NCBI GenBank assembly: GCA_012514145.1
Contig: JAAZAV010000061.1
Span: forward strand, 25,009 to 89,008
Origin: Clostridiales bacterium
GTDB lineage: Bacteria; Bacillota; Clostridia; Oscillospirales; CAG-272
Length of the DNA stretch: 64,000 nt
Direction: 5' to 3'
Below, one piece after another: positions 49,561 through 58,608 of this stretch. The notes beneath the pieces were generated by a model, which ran no database searches, had not been told where the DNA came from, and worked only from the letters and a program-made list of their open reading frames with translations. Made by a program: the position numbers and the translations under genes. Positions within the stretch are counted from its first letter, which is position 1. Each line of letters starts with the position of its first letter.

Positions 49561-51141
49561 ATGCGTAAGCTGATAATACTTGGCAAAGAAATCACCGCGC
49601 TGAAGCTATCGGCGCCCGATACCCCGGTCGGCAAGTATGCTGCGGGCGAGTTCTCAAAGTATCTCGAAAAAACCTGCGGTATAAAGCCTGTTTGCTGCTG
49701 TGACTGCGAGGCGTTTAAGATAACTCTTAATGAGGACAAGGAGCTTTCCCGCGACTCATACCGGATATGCGTCTGCGGCGAATGCGGCATCTCTATCTGC
49801 GGCGGCAACGGCAGAGGCATACTTTACGGCGTCTATGCGTTCTTTGAGAAATATGCCGGTGTGAGGTACTTCATGCCCGGTCTTGAGACCCTGGGCGAGG
49901 GCGATATCGTCATTGACGAGGGATTTGAGTTTACGCCGCCCTTCGAATATCGCCAGTCCGACTGGCAGTGCGGCAACGACTTCGACTGGTGCGTCAAAAA
50001 CGGTGAGAACAGCCGTCCGATTCCAAACGAAATGGGCGGGCATATCAAGTACGGCATCTTCGTTCATTCGATGGAGCGGCTAACCGGCACCCCCCAGAGT
50101 CAGCAGCCCTGTCTGAGCGATCCCGCCGTTCTCGAGCGCGCTATCACCGAAGTCCGGGGCATTTTGGCTGCCGACCCGAACATTACGATAATTTCGGTTT
50201 CTCAGAACGACAACTACAACTACTGCAAGTGCGAAAAATGCGCCGCGGTGGACGAGGAGGAGGGAAGCCACGCCGGAACCCTGCTGCGCTTTGTCAACGC
50301 CGTTGCGGACAATATCAGGGATGACTACCCCAATGTAGTCATCGACACCCTGGCGTACCAGTATACCCGCCATGTGCCGTCGATCACAAAGCCGAGACCC
50401 AATGTCTGCATACGTCTTTGCTCCATAGAGTGCTGCTTCGCGCATCCGCTGGACGACCGTTCCTGTCCCGAAAACAACGCCTTCTTCAATGATATAATTG
50501 ACTGGAACAAAATCTGTGACCGCATCTACATCTGGGACTATGTAACCAACTTCTCACACTACATTCCCACCTTCCCCAACTTCGGCGTGCTGCGTCAGAA
50601 TATGCGGTTCTTCGCCGAGCACGGCGTGCGCGGCATGTATCCCGAGGGCAACTACAACTCACCCAAGTCGGGTGAATTCGGCGAGCTGCGCTGCTATCTG
50701 CTGGCAAAGCTGATGATGAATCCCTACATGTCAACGGTGGAGTATTACCGCCATATGGACGAATTCCTGGCGGCTTACTACGGCGAAGGCTGGCGGTACA
50801 TCAGGGCATATATCGACTTCACCTGCGCCGAGGCTGCGGGCGGTCATATGAAGATATGGGATCCTCCATTCTCGATTATCCCCCGCGAAAAGTATGAAGC
50901 GCTGGAGGAGACCATAGACAACTGGTGGAACAAGGCAGAGGAAATGGCGGGCGACCGTCTCGAGGCTGTAAAACGTTCACGCTTCCAGTGGCGCTATATA
51001 AAACTTATGCTGCATCCCGACGCCGTCGAAGGCAGGAAATTCCGCGAGGATGTGGAAGCTGCAGATGTTCTTTGGAACGAGTGGCGCAAACTGCCCGAGA
51101 AGGTGGACTATTCTAAGGAGCCCAACCGCTGGTGGGAATGA
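49561..51141 (+). CDS. DUF4838 domain-containing protein
   Basis: AAGEFSKYLEKTCG, GRGILYGVYAFFEKYAGVRYFMPG, ISVSQNDNYNYCKCEKCAAVDEEEG. Confidence 0.88.
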   Translation: MRKLIILGKEITALKLSAPDTPVGKYAAGEFSKYLEKTCGIKPVCCCDCEAFKITLNEDKELSRDSYRICVCGECGISICGGNGRGILYGVYAFFEKYAGVRYFMPGLETLGEGDIVIDEGFEFTPPFEYRQSDWQCGNDFDWCVKNGENSRPIPNEMGGHIKYGIFVHSMERLTGTPQSQQPCLSDPAVLERAITEVRGILAADPNITIISVSQNDNYNYCKCEKCAAVDEEEGSHAGTLLRFVNAVADNIRDDYPNVVIDTLAYQYTRHVPSITKPRPNVCIRLCSIECCFAHPLDDRSCPENNAFFNDIIDWNKICDRIYIWDYVTNFSHYIPTFPNFGVLRQNMRFFAEHGVRGMYPEGNYNSPKSGEFGELRCYLLAKLMMNPYMSTVEYYRHMDEFLAAYYGEGWRYIRAYIDFTCAEAAGGHMKIWDPPFSIIPREKYEALEETIDNWWNKAEEMAGDRLEAVKRSRFQWRYIKLMLHPDAVEGRKFREDVEAADVLWNEWRKLPEKVDYSKEPNRWWE

Positions 51142-51196
51142 GCCGTCAACGGTTGACCGAAAACTGTAACACTTAAATACATACGGAAGTGAACAC

Positions 51197-52261
51197 ATGA
51201 TACATAAACTTGGAATTATAGGCTGCGGCGGAATGGCAATCGGCCATCATCTGAATGCGGTGAGGGCGGCGGATGTGCCTTTTGAAGCGGTCGCCGGCTA
51301 CGACATAGACCCGGAGCGTCTTAAAATTGCAGCCGAAAAAGGGCTAAAAACCTATGATGACCTTGACAAGTTCCTTGCATCAAAGGAATTTGAGATGGTT
51401 CTTGTCGCCACCTCCAACAACTACCACTGCGAGATGACCTGCCGCGCCCTTGAAGCCGGCTATCACGTAATGGTGGAGAAGCCGGCAGCCATGAACTGTG
51501 TTGAGCTGCAGAAAATGATCGACACCTCCGAGAGGTGCGGAAAGCTCTTCACCGTGCATCAGAACCGCCGCTGGGACGGCGACTTCATGCGCATATGTCG
51601 CTGCATAGAGGAGGGAGCTGTCGGCACTCCCTACATGATTGAATCGCGCATTCATCCCGCAAACGGCAGCGGCTGCATGTACAACTGGCGCGGCATGACC
51701 GACCACGGCGGCGGAATGCTGCTTGACTGGGGTGTGCATATGCTTGACCAGCTGCTCTACCTCATCAAATCGCCGGTTAAAACGGTATACAGCGACATAA
51801 AGAAGCTGTGGTCGGAGGAGGTCGACGACTATTCCAAGGTTATCATCACCTTCGAAAACGGCATGACCGCGCAGATGGAAGTCACCACCTACGCACCTCA
51901 GCCCCTGCCGCGCTGGGCGGTTTACGGCAACCGCGGCGCCATGATTATGACTTCCGATTCGCAGCCGGTGAAGATTCGCCGCATCAAGGAGGAAACCACA
52001 GAAGTTGTAAAGGTTCCCGCCTATGAAAACCACGCGAAGACCTTCAGAGACCAGCGTGTCCACCATATTCAGAGCTTTGAGGAATTGGATGGACCGAAGG
52101 TCATGCCCGAGGGCAACTGGAATTCGGTATACAAGAATATCGCCGGCGTGCTGGATGGCAAAGAAGAGCTTATTGTAAAGCCCTCCGAAGTCATGCGTGT
52201 GTTCAGAGTAATCGAAGCGGCTTTCAAATCCTCAAAAGAGGGAATCGTCGTCCGCTTCTGA
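51197..52261 (+). CDS. Gfo/Idh/MocA family oxidoreductase
   Basis: LGIIGCGGMAIGHH, VMVEKPAAMN, DHGGGMLLDWGVHMLDQLLYL. Confidence 0.93.
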   Translation: MIHKLGIIGCGGMAIGHHLNAVRAADVPFEAVAGYDIDPERLKIAAEKGLKTYDDLDKFLASKEFEMVLVATSNNYHCEMTCRALEAGYHVMVEKPAAMNCVELQKMIDTSERCGKLFTVHQNRRWDGDFMRICRCIEEGAVGTPYMIESRIHPANGSGCMYNWRGMTDHGGGMLLDWGVHMLDQLLYLIKSPVKTVYSDIKKLWSEEVDDYSKVIITFENGMTAQMEVTTYAPQPLPRWAVYGNRGAMIMTSDSQPVKIRRIKEETTEVVKVPAYENHAKTFRDQRVHHIQSFEELDGPKVMPEGNWNSVYKNIAGVLDGKEELIVKPSEVMRVFRVIEAAFKSSKEGIVVRF

Positions 52262-52298
52262 TATGAGTTAATAAACGAACAATCCCATAGCGAAAAAT

Positions 52299-52341
52299 AA
52301 CAGAGCCTTATGTATTGCTTTTGCAGACATTAGGCTCTGTT
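52299..52341. terminator. Intrinsic terminator between convergent genes
   Basis: AACAGAGCCTTATGT / ACATTAGGCTCTGTT with one mismatch. Confidence 0.8.
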
Positions 52342-52372
52342 CTATTTAACTATTGACGAATAACAAAGTATT

Positions 52373-53017
52373 TTATAGCGTCCGATGCAGCTTCGCCCGG
52401 GATGCGACGGCTGGGTCATGGGTGACCAGCAGTATGGCGGTGCCGAAGTCGTTGTTGATTCTTTCGAAAAGGGAAATCACATCTTCGCCGCTGGCTTCAT
52501 CAAGATTGCCGGTAGGCTCATCGGCCAAGATTATGCCGGGATCGCAGGAGAGGGCGCGGGCAATCGCAACTCGCTGCTGTTGACCGCCCGAGAGGGTCGC
52601 CGCCTTCTGGTTTGCATATTCGCTCATCCCGATCTCGGAAAGCAGGGTGATTATCTTATCTTTCCGCTGCTTCGGCGGGATATCGGCATACATCATGGGA
52701 ATTTCGATGTTTTCATAACAGGTGAGCGACGGGATCAAAAAGAACGATTGAAACACGAACCCGATCTCTTTCCCCCGCATACGGGCGAGCTGTTTCTCTG
52801 ACATCTTTGATACATCCTCGCCCTTATAGAGATATTCACCGCTGTCATATGATTCAAGACAGCCCAGTATATAAAGAAGTGTCGATTTCCCGCAGCCGCT
52901 CCGCCCCCTTATTGAGATGAAATCTCCGGGAGCTATGTCAAGACTGAAGTCGGTAAGAACATTCCGTACAGCTTCGCCTTTGCCGTAAGATTTATAGATG
53001 TTCTTTAATGAAATCAT
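52373..53017 (-). CDS. ABC transporter ATP-binding protein (LolD/MacB-type)
   Basis: GRSGCGKSTLLYILG, LSGGQQQRVAIARALSCDPGIILADEPTGNLD. Confidence 0.95.
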   Translation of the reverse strand: MISLKNIYKSYGKGEAVRNVLTDFSLDIAPGDFISIRGRSGCGKSTLLYILGCLESYDSGEYLYKGEDVSKMSEKQLARMRGKEIGFVFQSFFLIPSLTCYENIEIPMMYADIPPKQRKDKIITLLSEIGMSEYANQKAATLSGGQQQRVAIARALSCDPGIILADEPTGNLDEASGEDVISLFERINNDFGTAILLVTHDPAVASRAKLHRTL

Positions 53018-53862
53018 ATGTTATCCCCGTATCTTACTCTGTCGAGCATATCGACGGCGCGCAGCCGTATCAGCGTGACCGCCGCGGTTGCAAGGATTAT
53101 GAACAGGTATACGAACAAGCCGTATACAAGCGCTCCGGCTTTCGGCGCAAAGGATAAGGGTATTACACCCACATCGGCACCGGCACCGGCAAAAACCCTC
53201 ACAAACGGCGACAGTATGGCGCCCAGCACGGTACCCGCAGCCGCGCCCGCGAGAGTGACAAGAAAGTATTCAGCCAGTGTCGCCGATATCAGCCCGCCTT
53301 TCGACGCGCCGCAGACATATTGTATAGAAAGGTCGTATTCCCGCCGGTATAGACTTATCAGCAGCACCCCCACGAGACCGATAGCCGTGGAAGTCATCGT
53401 GATCAACAGCAGGAGCTTCAATATACTATTGAAGTTCAGCGCTCCCGAACCTGATTTTTCAATCTGCTTCACGGTGTTCTTAGTATAAATGCTATACCCG
53501 ACACCGGAAGAATCGACTGCCGTCTGAATCTTCTCCATCAGAGATGTCTGTTCCGGGATGCTGAGGCGTATATTAATGAATACCGTCGATTTCATTATCA
53601 GCTCCGCTCCCTCATCCCCGATAGCCGCAGTTATGCTGTCATAGGCGAGAGTGCAGGAGGATTCGTCGCTGAATTCATACATTATGTCATAAACATCGGC
53701 GTTTTCGGTATTTTTCGCCTGACTTAGCTGCATTTCTACCGTCAGATTGGTATTAGCTATCACGAAAAGCAGTGCGAAAACGACCATTGTCTGAACGAAC
53801 AGCGCCCTGTAAAGACCGCGGTTCATTTTGATATAGTGCCGCAGCAGCTTTGCTTTAGTCAT
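53014..53862 (-). CDS. FtsX-like ABC transporter permease
   Basis: N-terminal TM, extracytoplasmic domain, three C-terminal TMs; overlaps the ATPase gene. Confidence 0.82.
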   Translation of the reverse strand: MTKAKLLRHYIKMNRGLYRALFVQTMVVFALLFVIANTNLTVEMQLSQAKNTENADVYDIMYEFSDESSCTLAYDSITAAIGDEGAELIMKSTVFINIRLSIPEQTSLMEKIQTAVDSSGVGYSIYTKNTVKQIEKSGSGALNFNSILKLLLLITMTSTAIGLVGVLLISLYRREYDLSIQYVCGASKGGLISATLAEYFLVTLAGAAAGTVLGAILSPFVRVFAGAGADVGVIPLSFAPKAGALVYGLFVYLFIILATAAVTLIRLRAVDMLDRVRYGDNI

Positions 53863-54938
53863 GCTTTCACCCCGCTTTCCGTCTCAAGCCGTCTTAACAG
53901 CTCAATGGGTTTGCGCGAGCAAATTTTCCTCGAATACCTCGCCGCGATATAAACCGACTCAGCCAGACTCAGCAGCAGGGGAATAACCACACAGGCAAGT
54001 CCGAATTCCCACGAGATGAAATTGTTAAGCAGCCCGCCTGCAATCTGAAAGCATAGAATCAGAATCAATTGTGACATAAGCATAACGGCGAAATACTCGG
54101 CGAAAAGCCGTCTTGCGATATCGGTTCTGTCCGCGCCCAGCGAGATCAGTATACCGTATTCCCGGATTCGGTTCGCCGTGTTGAATTTTACGATATTCCG
54201 AATCTGAAGCAGGTTCAGGAGCAGAGCAGCCGCTCCCAGCAAGAGCGCTGTCAGCATCTTGACCGACGCGCCGTGAAGTGTTGCCGCAAAATACTCCCGG
54301 GAGGTCTGACTTTGCGTCATAAGTGATTCTTTCAGTGCCGGCACAGCGGCTTTTTCTGCGGCTTCAGGTGAATCCGCCGTCAGCATGTAGTTGATTATAT
54401 CCGCCCGGAGCCGAGGTGATTTCATTAGTGTGCCGTAGGGGAGGAATATTCTGCCCCGCAGGTTGTTTGTCTCTATTACTCCGATCACCCTAAGTTTCAG
54501 ATCTGCGACAGCAAATACATCACCCGCGGAAAGTCCGGCGCCTGTCTCGGCGACACAGATATCATCTTCGGACAACGCTTCCTCACCGGTGAAAAACCGC
54601 CCATCATTGACGACAAAGCGGTGCTTTTCGGCAAAACGGTCGTCGATACCGGCAAGATAAACGCTTTGCCCGGAGATATCGTCGGAATAATATGCGCCGC
54701 AGATAACCGAACCGGAGCCTTCAAACTGCCAGCTGCTCAGGGCGACAGGTTCGCTTGTCGTGACAAAAACGATGCCGTCGCCCCCGCTGCCTATCCTGTA
54801 GCTTGAAACATCCGAGAAAAAAGCGTCGATATACCCGCCGGCTATAAAGATGCCGATAAAGCCCGCCGCAAAGGATATAATTAGCAGCAGGTTTACCCAT
54901 ATGTTGGAATAAAGGCTTTTAAGCGTCAGCTTCATCAT
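53859..54938 (-). CDS. FtsX/MacB-like ABC transporter permease
   Basis: MacB-like periplasmic domain (FFTGEEALSEDDICVAETGAGLSAGDVF...VIGVIE), ...REYGILISLGADRTDIARRLFAEYF. Confidence 0.87.
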   Translation of the reverse strand: MMKLTLKSLYSNIWVNLLLIISFAAGFIGIFIAGGYIDAFFSDVSSYRIGSGGDGIVFVTTSEPVALSSWQFEGSGSVICGAYYSDDISGQSVYLAGIDDRFAEKHRFVVNDGRFFTGEEALSEDDICVAETGAGLSAGDVFAVADLKLRVIGVIETNNLRGRIFLPYGTLMKSPRLRADIINYMLTADSPEAAEKAAVPALKESLMTQSQTSREYFAATLHGASVKMLTALLLGAAALLLNLLQIRNIVKFNTANRIREYGILISLGADRTDIARRLFAEYFAVMLMSQLILILCFQIAGGLLNNFISWEFGLACVVIPLLLSLAESVYIAARYSRKICSRKPIELLRRLETESGVKA

Positions 54939-54971
54939 ATTCAGCCTCGTTTATCCGATTACGGGTCAATA

Positions 54972-55628
54972 TCAGTATCCGTATTTCTCGTAGTTAGGCT
55001 CAACCACCGTTTTGTTGTAGTCGCTGCCGCCGGGGAAGTTGGCGCTCTTGAGAATGCCGGGTGTAATGCCGCGTGCCAGCAGCTTCTCCACCACCACCGA
55101 GGTTATGCTCCACATAATGTAGTTTGAAGCGATTCCCGATGCCGCGGCGAAGCGCGCCTCGATACCCTCAACCTCAAGCATGGCTTCTGCAGCCGGAGCG
55201 CAGTTGTCCACCGCAAGAGTTACGAATTCATAAAGTTTTTTGCCGGAGGGATGCACCGGATCCACCTGACAGGCATATTCCATACTCGTGAAGGCGATAA
55301 CCGTGATGCCGCGCTCCATAGCCTCATATGCCATCTCTACAACGTGGGCGGTTCTGCCCGAGACCGAGCTGACCACCAATACATCGCCGGGCTTCAGTTT
55401 GTCCCAGTGCTCGGCTTTGTCGAACTTCTTGTAGAATATTGGACCGCCGCCGCGATAGATCAGGTCCATCTGTATGCTGTGGCATATCTCGGCAAGATAA
55501 ACCTTTCCGCCGGAAGCCACGCTGTCGGCAATGAGCTGTCCCGCTTTTTCAATGGTCTCGGTCTGGGTGGCGCGCACCTTGGCGAAGAGTTCATCCACCG
55601 CCTTCTGATATCTTTCGATTAACCGCAT
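54972..55628 (-). CDS. SIS domain sugar isomerase / phosphosugar-binding protein (UPF0309-like), copy A
   Basis: GGKVYLAEICHS, GDVLVVSSVSGRTAHVVEMAYEAMERGITVIAFTSMEY...HPSGKKLYE. Confidence 0.88.
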   Translation of the reverse strand: MRLIERYQKAVDELFAKVRATQTETIEKAGQLIADSVASGGKVYLAEICHSIQMDLIYRGGGPIFYKKFDKAEHWDKLKPGDVLVVSSVSGRTAHVVEMAYEAMERGITVIAFTSMEYACQVDPVHPSGKKLYEFVTLAVDNCAPAAEAMLEVEGIEARFAAASGIASNYIMWSITSVVVEKLLARGITPGILKSANFPGGSDYNKTVVEPNYEKYGY

Positions 55629-55640
55629 ATTAATATACTC

Positions 55641-56621
55641 CTATTTATATATTTTGGGTTTATTTATGTCAAAAGTGAAGTCGCCGTAAAGCGAATTGAA
55701 ACGCTCCCGTCCGGTATCGTCGAAATTTCCATACTCCTCGAGCCAATGGTGCAGCATTATGCCGATAATCGGCTCAAAGGGTGGAATAACGATTCGACGG
55801 GAAGGGCACTGATTGCGAATAACATCGACAAAGCTGTCGAAGATCAGCCGGTGTCCCCGCCATACGCTTCCGGATATGGTGAGGGGCAGGCTGTCGGGCA
55901 GGGAATTGCGTTTAATGAGCGATACCATCTGCTCACCTAAGATTTTCCCGGTGCGCCGAAGCAGGTCAAGAGCAACCGGGTCGCCGCCGCCGGTCTCGGC
56001 GGCTATTGTCACAAGCGGTGCGCAGGACGCCACGCAGGCAGCCGGCGATTTCGCATTCTGACCGTATATTGAGAAGATTGCCTCGGGCAGCGTCGGACGG
56101 GCGAAGTGACGGCAGACCAGCTCGGTCAGCAGGGTAGGCTCACTCCGCTCCTCATAGTCTGCTATGGCGGCGTTGATCGCTTCGCGTCCCATCCAATAGC
56201 CGCCGCCCGCATCCGACACGGCAGCTCCGTAGCCGCCGCCGCAATAGCTGTTGCCGTCATACTTTGCGAACACGGTGGCGCCGGTGCCCGAGAGGGTGAG
56301 CAGTCCGTCGCTGAAGATTCCGGCGGCATGGAGTCCCGCCTCAAGCTCACCCAGCCCCGCAAAGCGTTTGATTTCGCATATGCCGGCGATACGTCTGTGC
56401 AGACTGCCTTCCATTGTGCCCGAAACCCGTTCAAGCACATCGCCTTTCTTTAGTTCCAGCTTTTCCACGATGTCGCTGAGATTCCGCTCGATGAGCTCTG
56501 CCGAGGTGGTATTATCGCGAAGACTGCCGGTGCGTGCAATCCGAAGCGGCTCGAATTTTTCGTTATATAAAATAGCCTGTACCTTCGTGCCGCCGGTATC
56601 AAGTGCAAGATATTTTTTCAT
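55641..56621 (-). CDS. BadF/BadG-type ATPase / N-acetylglucosamine kinase-like sugar kinase
   Basis: LALDTGGTKVQAILYN, LTLSGTGATVFAKYDG, SDAGGGYWMGREAI. Confidence 0.88.
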   Translation of the reverse strand: MKKYLALDTGGTKVQAILYNEKFEPLRIARTGSLRDNTTSAELIERNLSDIVEKLELKKGDVLERVSGTMEGSLHRRIAGICEIKRFAGLGELEAGLHAAGIFSDGLLTLSGTGATVFAKYDGNSYCGGGYGAAVSDAGGGYWMGREAINAAIADYEERSEPTLLTELVCRHFARPTLPEAIFSIYGQNAKSPAACVASCAPLVTIAAETGGGDPVALDLLRRTGKILGEQMVSLIKRNSLPDSLPLTISGSVWRGHRLIFDSFVDVIRNQCPSRRIVIPPFEPIIGIMLHHWLEEYGNFDDTGRERFNSLYGDFTFDINKPKIYK

Positions 56622-56662
56622 ATTATCGTATTATTGTATTGTCGTCTGTCAGCCGTCCGGCG

Positions 56663-57400
56663 TTACATGTAAAATATGTTGTCCCGGTATTCCTCGAAAA
56701 TGCGGGCATTGTGGGCGTCTCCGCCGTCGAGATTCGCACTCATAAACACCGGTGGAACCAAACCGTCGGCAATCATTTTCTCCACTGCATCGATAATTAT
56801 CGCGTTAAGGATAGCGGTCCCCACGGCGGTTGAAGTGGGACCTATCTTCTCGGCAAGTCCGTCAAGTTTTATGGCTGCATCGCCCTTTTCACCACAGTTG
56901 TCAATGACGATATCGCAGACCTCGAACAGCCGCTTCCCCGACGGATGACGGGAGGTTACCCCGCGTGAGTAGTCAAGATTTGTGATGCAGACCGTTGAAA
57001 TACCTGCCTTTTTCGCTTCGATTGCCATCTCAACCGGCACGGTATTTCGTCCCGACACCGAGTGAATTATTAGCAGGTCGCCCGCCGAAACATGATTTTG
57101 CGCAAGAATTATCTTTCCCAGTCCCTCCACACGCTCAAGAGAGCTTGTCATGGTTATTGGGCGGGTGTTGAGCATAAAGCCGGGGAAGAAGATGGGGTTA
57201 ATCACCGCCAATCCGCCGGTGCGGTAAAAGACTTCTTCTGCCAATATTCCGGCGTGAGAACAGCCGAATACAAATATGTTGCGTTTTGCCTTGATTTTTT
57301 CTGCAATCAGCGCCGAGACTTTGTCAAATGTGTCCGTTTGGGTCGACCATGCCTTTTCTATGCAGGACATAACGATGCCGATGTACTTTTCTCCGTTCAT
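56663..57400 (-). CDS. SIS domain sugar isomerase / phosphosugar-binding protein (UPF0309-like), copy B
   Basis: NIFVFGCSHAGILAEEVFYRTGGLAVINPIF, GDLLIIHSVSGRNTVPVEMAIEAKKAG, HPSGKRLFEVCDIVIDNCG. Confidence 0.9.
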   Translation of the reverse strand: MNGEKYIGIVMSCIEKAWSTQTDTFDKVSALIAEKIKAKRNIFVFGCSHAGILAEEVFYRTGGLAVINPIFFPGFMLNTRPITMTSSLERVEGLGKIILAQNHVSAGDLLIIHSVSGRNTVPVEMAIEAKKAGISTVCITNLDYSRGVTSRHPSGKRLFEVCDIVIDNCGEKGDAAIKLDGLAEKIGPTSTAVGTAILNAIIIDAVEKMIADGLVPPVFMSANLDGGDAHNARIFEEYRDNIFYM

Positions 57401-57412
57401 ATATACCTCTCT

Positions 57413-58429
57413 TTATTCACTTATCATTCCCGATTTTAGTATCTCCAGCATCTCCCGGTCAACCCGGAAGCCCTTGTAGTTCTCCCAGACCGTGTCGGGT
57501 CTGCCATGCTCCGCAACACCGAATGAGCCGCGGAAGTTCCAGAGCGAATAGCCCCAGCGGTTCTCGCGGAAAACCTGTATCAGATCCTTAAGCCAGGCGA
57601 GGGCTGTTCTGTTCGAAATCTTATTATATACACCGAACTCGCCGATATGCACCTTTACGCCGCGAGCCTCAACCGCTTTCCAGGGCTTGTAGTATTCGCG
57701 TAGGCTGTCGATGTTCTTAACCCTGCCGTCAGGCAGTCTGAGCGGCCAGTCGGGCATCTCCATTTTATCGGCATTGTTGACCCATTCGGCTTTATAGTGG
57801 GTGATATTGAAGGGCTCATAACCCCGTCCGCTGTGAATCACATCGAGTGCAGGGTCGGCAAGCTCGGGAAGGGCGGAGCCGCCGCCGTCAAAGCCGTCAA
57901 TAACCAACTGGCGGGTCGGGTCAACCTCTCGTATGGCGGCAATGGTCTGACGAATCCTCTTTTCATGGTCGTCACGGGTACATGGGTGGGTAGGCGGCCG
58001 GTTGCAGGGTTCGTTCACCAGGTCAAAGGACAGCTTCGACGAGGGAATATGCTTATATCGTTCGGCGAACAGCTGCCAGAGGAAAATGAAGCCCTCAGCC
58101 GCCTCGTCGTCTGTCCAGAGATTGTGCTTTTCAAGTTCCGGGCGGTTGATGCAGTAGCCGGGCGCACGATGTAGATTCAGACTTGCGTGAAGTCCCCGGC
58201 TGTTGCAGGCGTCGATGTAGCGGTCGATATAGGCGAGAATGTTCTCATCCGGATGTAAGTAATCGAAGTCCTTTGTCCAGAAGGTATAGTCCGTGGGAAT
58301 TCTGACAAAGTTGAAGCCTTCCTCTGCGACAAAGTCAAGTTCCCGCGGATCGGGTTCGGCGGGAAGGGGATTCCGGCGATTTTTCGAGAACATCCAGAGA
58401 AAGTTGAAGCCGTAATAGAGCTGTGCCAT
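57413..58429 (-). CDS. Glycoside hydrolase family 5-like (cellulase-type) protein
   Basis: FNFVRIPTDYTFW, acid/base LSFDLVNEP, nucleophile region VHIGEFGVYN. No signal peptide seen. Confidence 0.87.
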   Translation of the reverse strand: MAQLYYGFNFLWMFSKNRRNPLPAEPDPRELDFVAEEGFNFVRIPTDYTFWTKDFDYLHPDENILAYIDRYIDACNSRGLHASLNLHRAPGYCINRPELEKHNLWTDDEAAEGFIFLWQLFAERYKHIPSSKLSFDLVNEPCNRPPTHPCTRDDHEKRIRQTIAAIREVDPTRQLVIDGFDGGGSALPELADPALDVIHSGRGYEPFNITHYKAEWVNNADKMEMPDWPLRLPDGRVKNIDSLREYYKPWKAVEARGVKVHIGEFGVYNKISNRTALAWLKDLIQVFRENRWGYSLWNFRGSFGVAEHGRPDTVWENYKGFRVDREMLEILKSGMISE

Positions 58430-58485
58430 GTATTGTCCTCCTGTTCTTTTTCTTTTTTCGCATTTCGCATAACGATTACCGTATT

Positions 58486-58515
58486 ATTATAACAGCATTT
58501 GGTGGCATATTGCAA
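58486..58515 (-). promoter_or_regulatory. Divergent promoter for the GH5-like gene
   Basis: Minus strand: TTGCAA (58515-58510), 18-nt spacer, TATAAT (58491-58486). Confidence 0.55.
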
Positions 58516-58545
58516 GTGAGTTTTAATAATTCGCAATTATAGTGC

Positions 58546-58574
58546 TTTACATGTCGCAATAAGGGTGGTATAAT
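58546..58574 (+). promoter_or_regulatory. Promoter for the DUF5107-like gene
   Basis: TTTACA (58546-58551), 17-nt spacer, TATAAT (58569-58574). Confidence 0.7.
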
Positions 58575-58608
58575 TCTCCTATCAATCTTTATATCGGGAG
58601 ACTGCATC

